Below are positions 13,698 through 14,772 of a stretch of 14,772 nt of DNA, piece by piece. Position numbers and translations under genes: made by a program. The notes beneath the pieces are model-generated. The model was not told the DNA's origin. It saw nothing but the letters and a program-made list of their open reading frames with translations, and did not search any database. Source of the DNA: Pseudomonadota bacterium (GTDB taxonomy: Bacteria; Desulfobacterota; Desulfobaccia; Desulfobaccales; 0-14-0-80-60-11); contig JAHIKF010000404.1 in assembly GCA_018897875.1 (NCBI GenBank), positions 1-14,772 of the forward strand, read 5' to 3'. Positions within the stretch are counted from its first letter, which is position 1. Every line of letters starts with the position of its first letter.

Positions 13698-14772
13698 TCA
13701 TTTCCTGCCCTTGGGCAGCTTTTGCTGGGTCACCGTGAAGGTCTGGCCGGCGGCGGTAATGGTCCCCGATCTCTGGTTGCCGCCATTGGCGGCCACGGTA
13801 AAGGAGACCGTGCCGCTGCCGCTGCCGGTATTGCCCGAGGTCACGCTAATCCAGGCGACGTTGTTCACCGCGGTCCAGGCACAGTTACCCTGGGTGGACA
13901 CGATGATGCTCCCCGAGCCCCCCGCGGTCTTGAAGGTCTGGCTGGTGGGAGACAGGGAGAAGGTGCAGGGCTCCGGCTGCGGTTGAGGCTGCGGCTCCGG
14001 CTGCGGTTGCGGCTGAGGGTCGGGTTGGGGTCCGAGCAGGGAAGGGGAGCCTTCATAGGCAACGGTGTAGTCGCCGAAGTTGACGACATTTTTCAGTTCG
14101 CTATAGGCAATCCGGAAGAAGCCGGATTCCCCCCAGCCGGTGCCCCAACTGTTTTTGGCGATAAAGTACTGGCCGGCATCATCGTAGCCCACGATCAAAA
14201 TGCAGTGCCAGCCTTGGAAGGTCCCGGAGACATAGCTGTAAACCCCACTTCTATACGAGAAAAAATCCGCATAGACGCTCATCATGGTGGCCAGGGGGCC
14301 GTAGGTGACCAGGGCGTTCTTCAGGCCGTCCACCGTGGCGCTGGTGGTGGCCGCCCAGTGCCAGCCGGAAAGGCGATAGACATTGTTGGTCCAGTCCGGG
14401 CTGGCGTTGGCGCAAGAGTTGTTGGTGGCGGTGTAAGGGAAATAGGTTTCCGCCGGCAGACCCAGGTCCCGGAGATAGTCGGAGGCGCTGTTGATGTAAC
14501 CACCGCCGCAGTTGCCGGCATTGCTGCAAGAGACCATGAGCTGCTCTGATAAATTGAGATCGACCCCCGGGGCCTGGTTTTCCAGGAGCACCTGGGACTC
14601 CAGGGCGGCGGTAGCGGCAAAGGCCCAGCAACTGCCGCAGCCCCCCTGGTCCCGGACGGGGGTGACGTAACTGGGAGCGGTGGCGCCGCCGGTGGAACTC
14701 CAGTTGTAGCTGGGTGGTGCAGTGACCGAGGCCAGACCCGCCTGCTCTTCGGCCGCGGCTTCATGTTCCGCC
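13698..14772 (-). CDS. Papain-family (C1A) cysteine protease with C-terminal BACON domain, 5' partial
   Basis: The frame is open to the right edge, so the signal peptide and any propeptide lie beyond the window; 357 residues are visible. Numbering from the first full codon (14771), the protease domain runs from about 20 to 240. Its papain catalytic set is complete: oxyanion Gln42 and nucleophile Cys48 in VRDQGGCGSCWAFAAT, His189 in GWHCILIVGYDD, and Asn207 in AKNSWGTGWGESGFFRI. A disulfide-type CSNAGNCGGG segment follows the active Cys. A Pro/Gln/Glu/Asp linker (about 248-268) leads to a BACON domain (about 269-351: CTFSLSPTSQTFKTAGGSGS, CAWTAV, WISVTSGNTGSGSGTVSFTV, RSGTITAAGQTFTVTQQ). BACON domains are thought to bind carbohydrate or mucin, so this is probably an exported protease targeted to a polymer. 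It converges on the riboswitch-controlled gene. A GTG at 14591 is internal, not the real start. Confidence 0.93.
   Translation of the reverse strand, partial: AEHEAAAEEQAGLASVTAPPSYNWSSTGGATAPSYVTPVRDQGGCGSCWAFAATAALESQVLLENQAPGVDLNLSEQLMVSCSNAGNCGGGYINSASDYLRDLGLPAETYFPYTATNNSCANASPDWTNNVYRLSGWHWAATTSATVDGLKNALVTYGPLATMMSVYADFFSYRSGVYSYVSGTFQGWHCILIVGYDDAGQYFIAKNSWGTGWGESGFFRIAYSELKNVVNFGDYTVAYEGSPSLLGPQPDPQPQPQPEPQPQPQPEPCTFSLSPTSQTFKTAGGSGSIIVSTQGNCAWTAVNNVAWISVTSGNTGSGSGTVSFTVAANGGNQRSGTITAAGQTFTVTQQKLPKGRK
13971..14032 (-). repeat. Short tandem repeat encoding the Pro-Gln/Glu linker
   Basis: The linker is encoded by degenerate 12- to 18-base units of the type GGCTCCGGCTGCGGTTG on the plus strand, giving PQPQPQPEP-like residues on the minus strand. 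Such tracts expand and contract by slippage in multiples of six bases without breaking the frame, so the linker length may vary between strains. Confidence 0.6.

Overview
The window looks like chromosomal DNA from a GC-rich Gram-negative bacterium, most probably a deltaproteobacterium (Desulfobacterota, for example a Desulfobacca- or Syntrophobacter-like lineage). That placement is inferred from four things: outer-membrane and lipoprotein genes, a GEMM-type cyclic-dinucleotide riboswitch in front of a secreted Ig-like protein, a papain/BACON secreted protease, and the palindromic intergenic repeats. It rests on gene style, not on a marker gene.

Left edge (1-1821): the first 20 bases are the 3' end of a tRNA, including CCA. 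A tyrosine-recombinase integrase gene (minus strand) follows directly and points at the tRNA, the usual arrangement at the end of an integrative element. Upstream of the integrase lies an inverted repeat and then the 3' fragment of a PQQ-type beta-propeller gene that has lost its 5' part. From 1822 to 2260 there is no gene, only two families of palindromic repeats.

Centre-left (2261-8840): a compact minus-strand operon encodes a TetR repressor, a periplasmic adaptor lipoprotein, an AcrB/MexB-type RND pump and an OprM/NodT-type outer-membrane channel. This is a complete tripartite multidrug efflux system with its own regulator in first position. A near-consensus promoter in front of tetR carries two 13-base direct repeats exactly 20 bp apart, a good candidate autoregulatory operator.

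Centre-right (9462-11441): a plus-strand two-component pair, made of a membrane histidine kinase (NarX/DegS-type HisKA_3 core, helical periplasmic sensor) and a NarL/LuxR-type response regulator.

Right (11442-13590): a 5' leader carries a GEMM-I riboswitch whose 3' side forms one arm of an intrinsic terminator. It is followed by a secreted PxKF/Ig-like protein with its own terminator. The unit is bracketed by two pairs of the same hairpin repeats in mirrored order. This is the most interesting part of the window: a cyclic di-GMP (or related dinucleotide) controlled surface or secreted protein.

Right edge (13633-14772): converging from the minus strand is a papain-family (C1A) cysteine protease with a Pro/Gln linker and a C-terminal BACON domain. 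Its 5' end lies outside the window.
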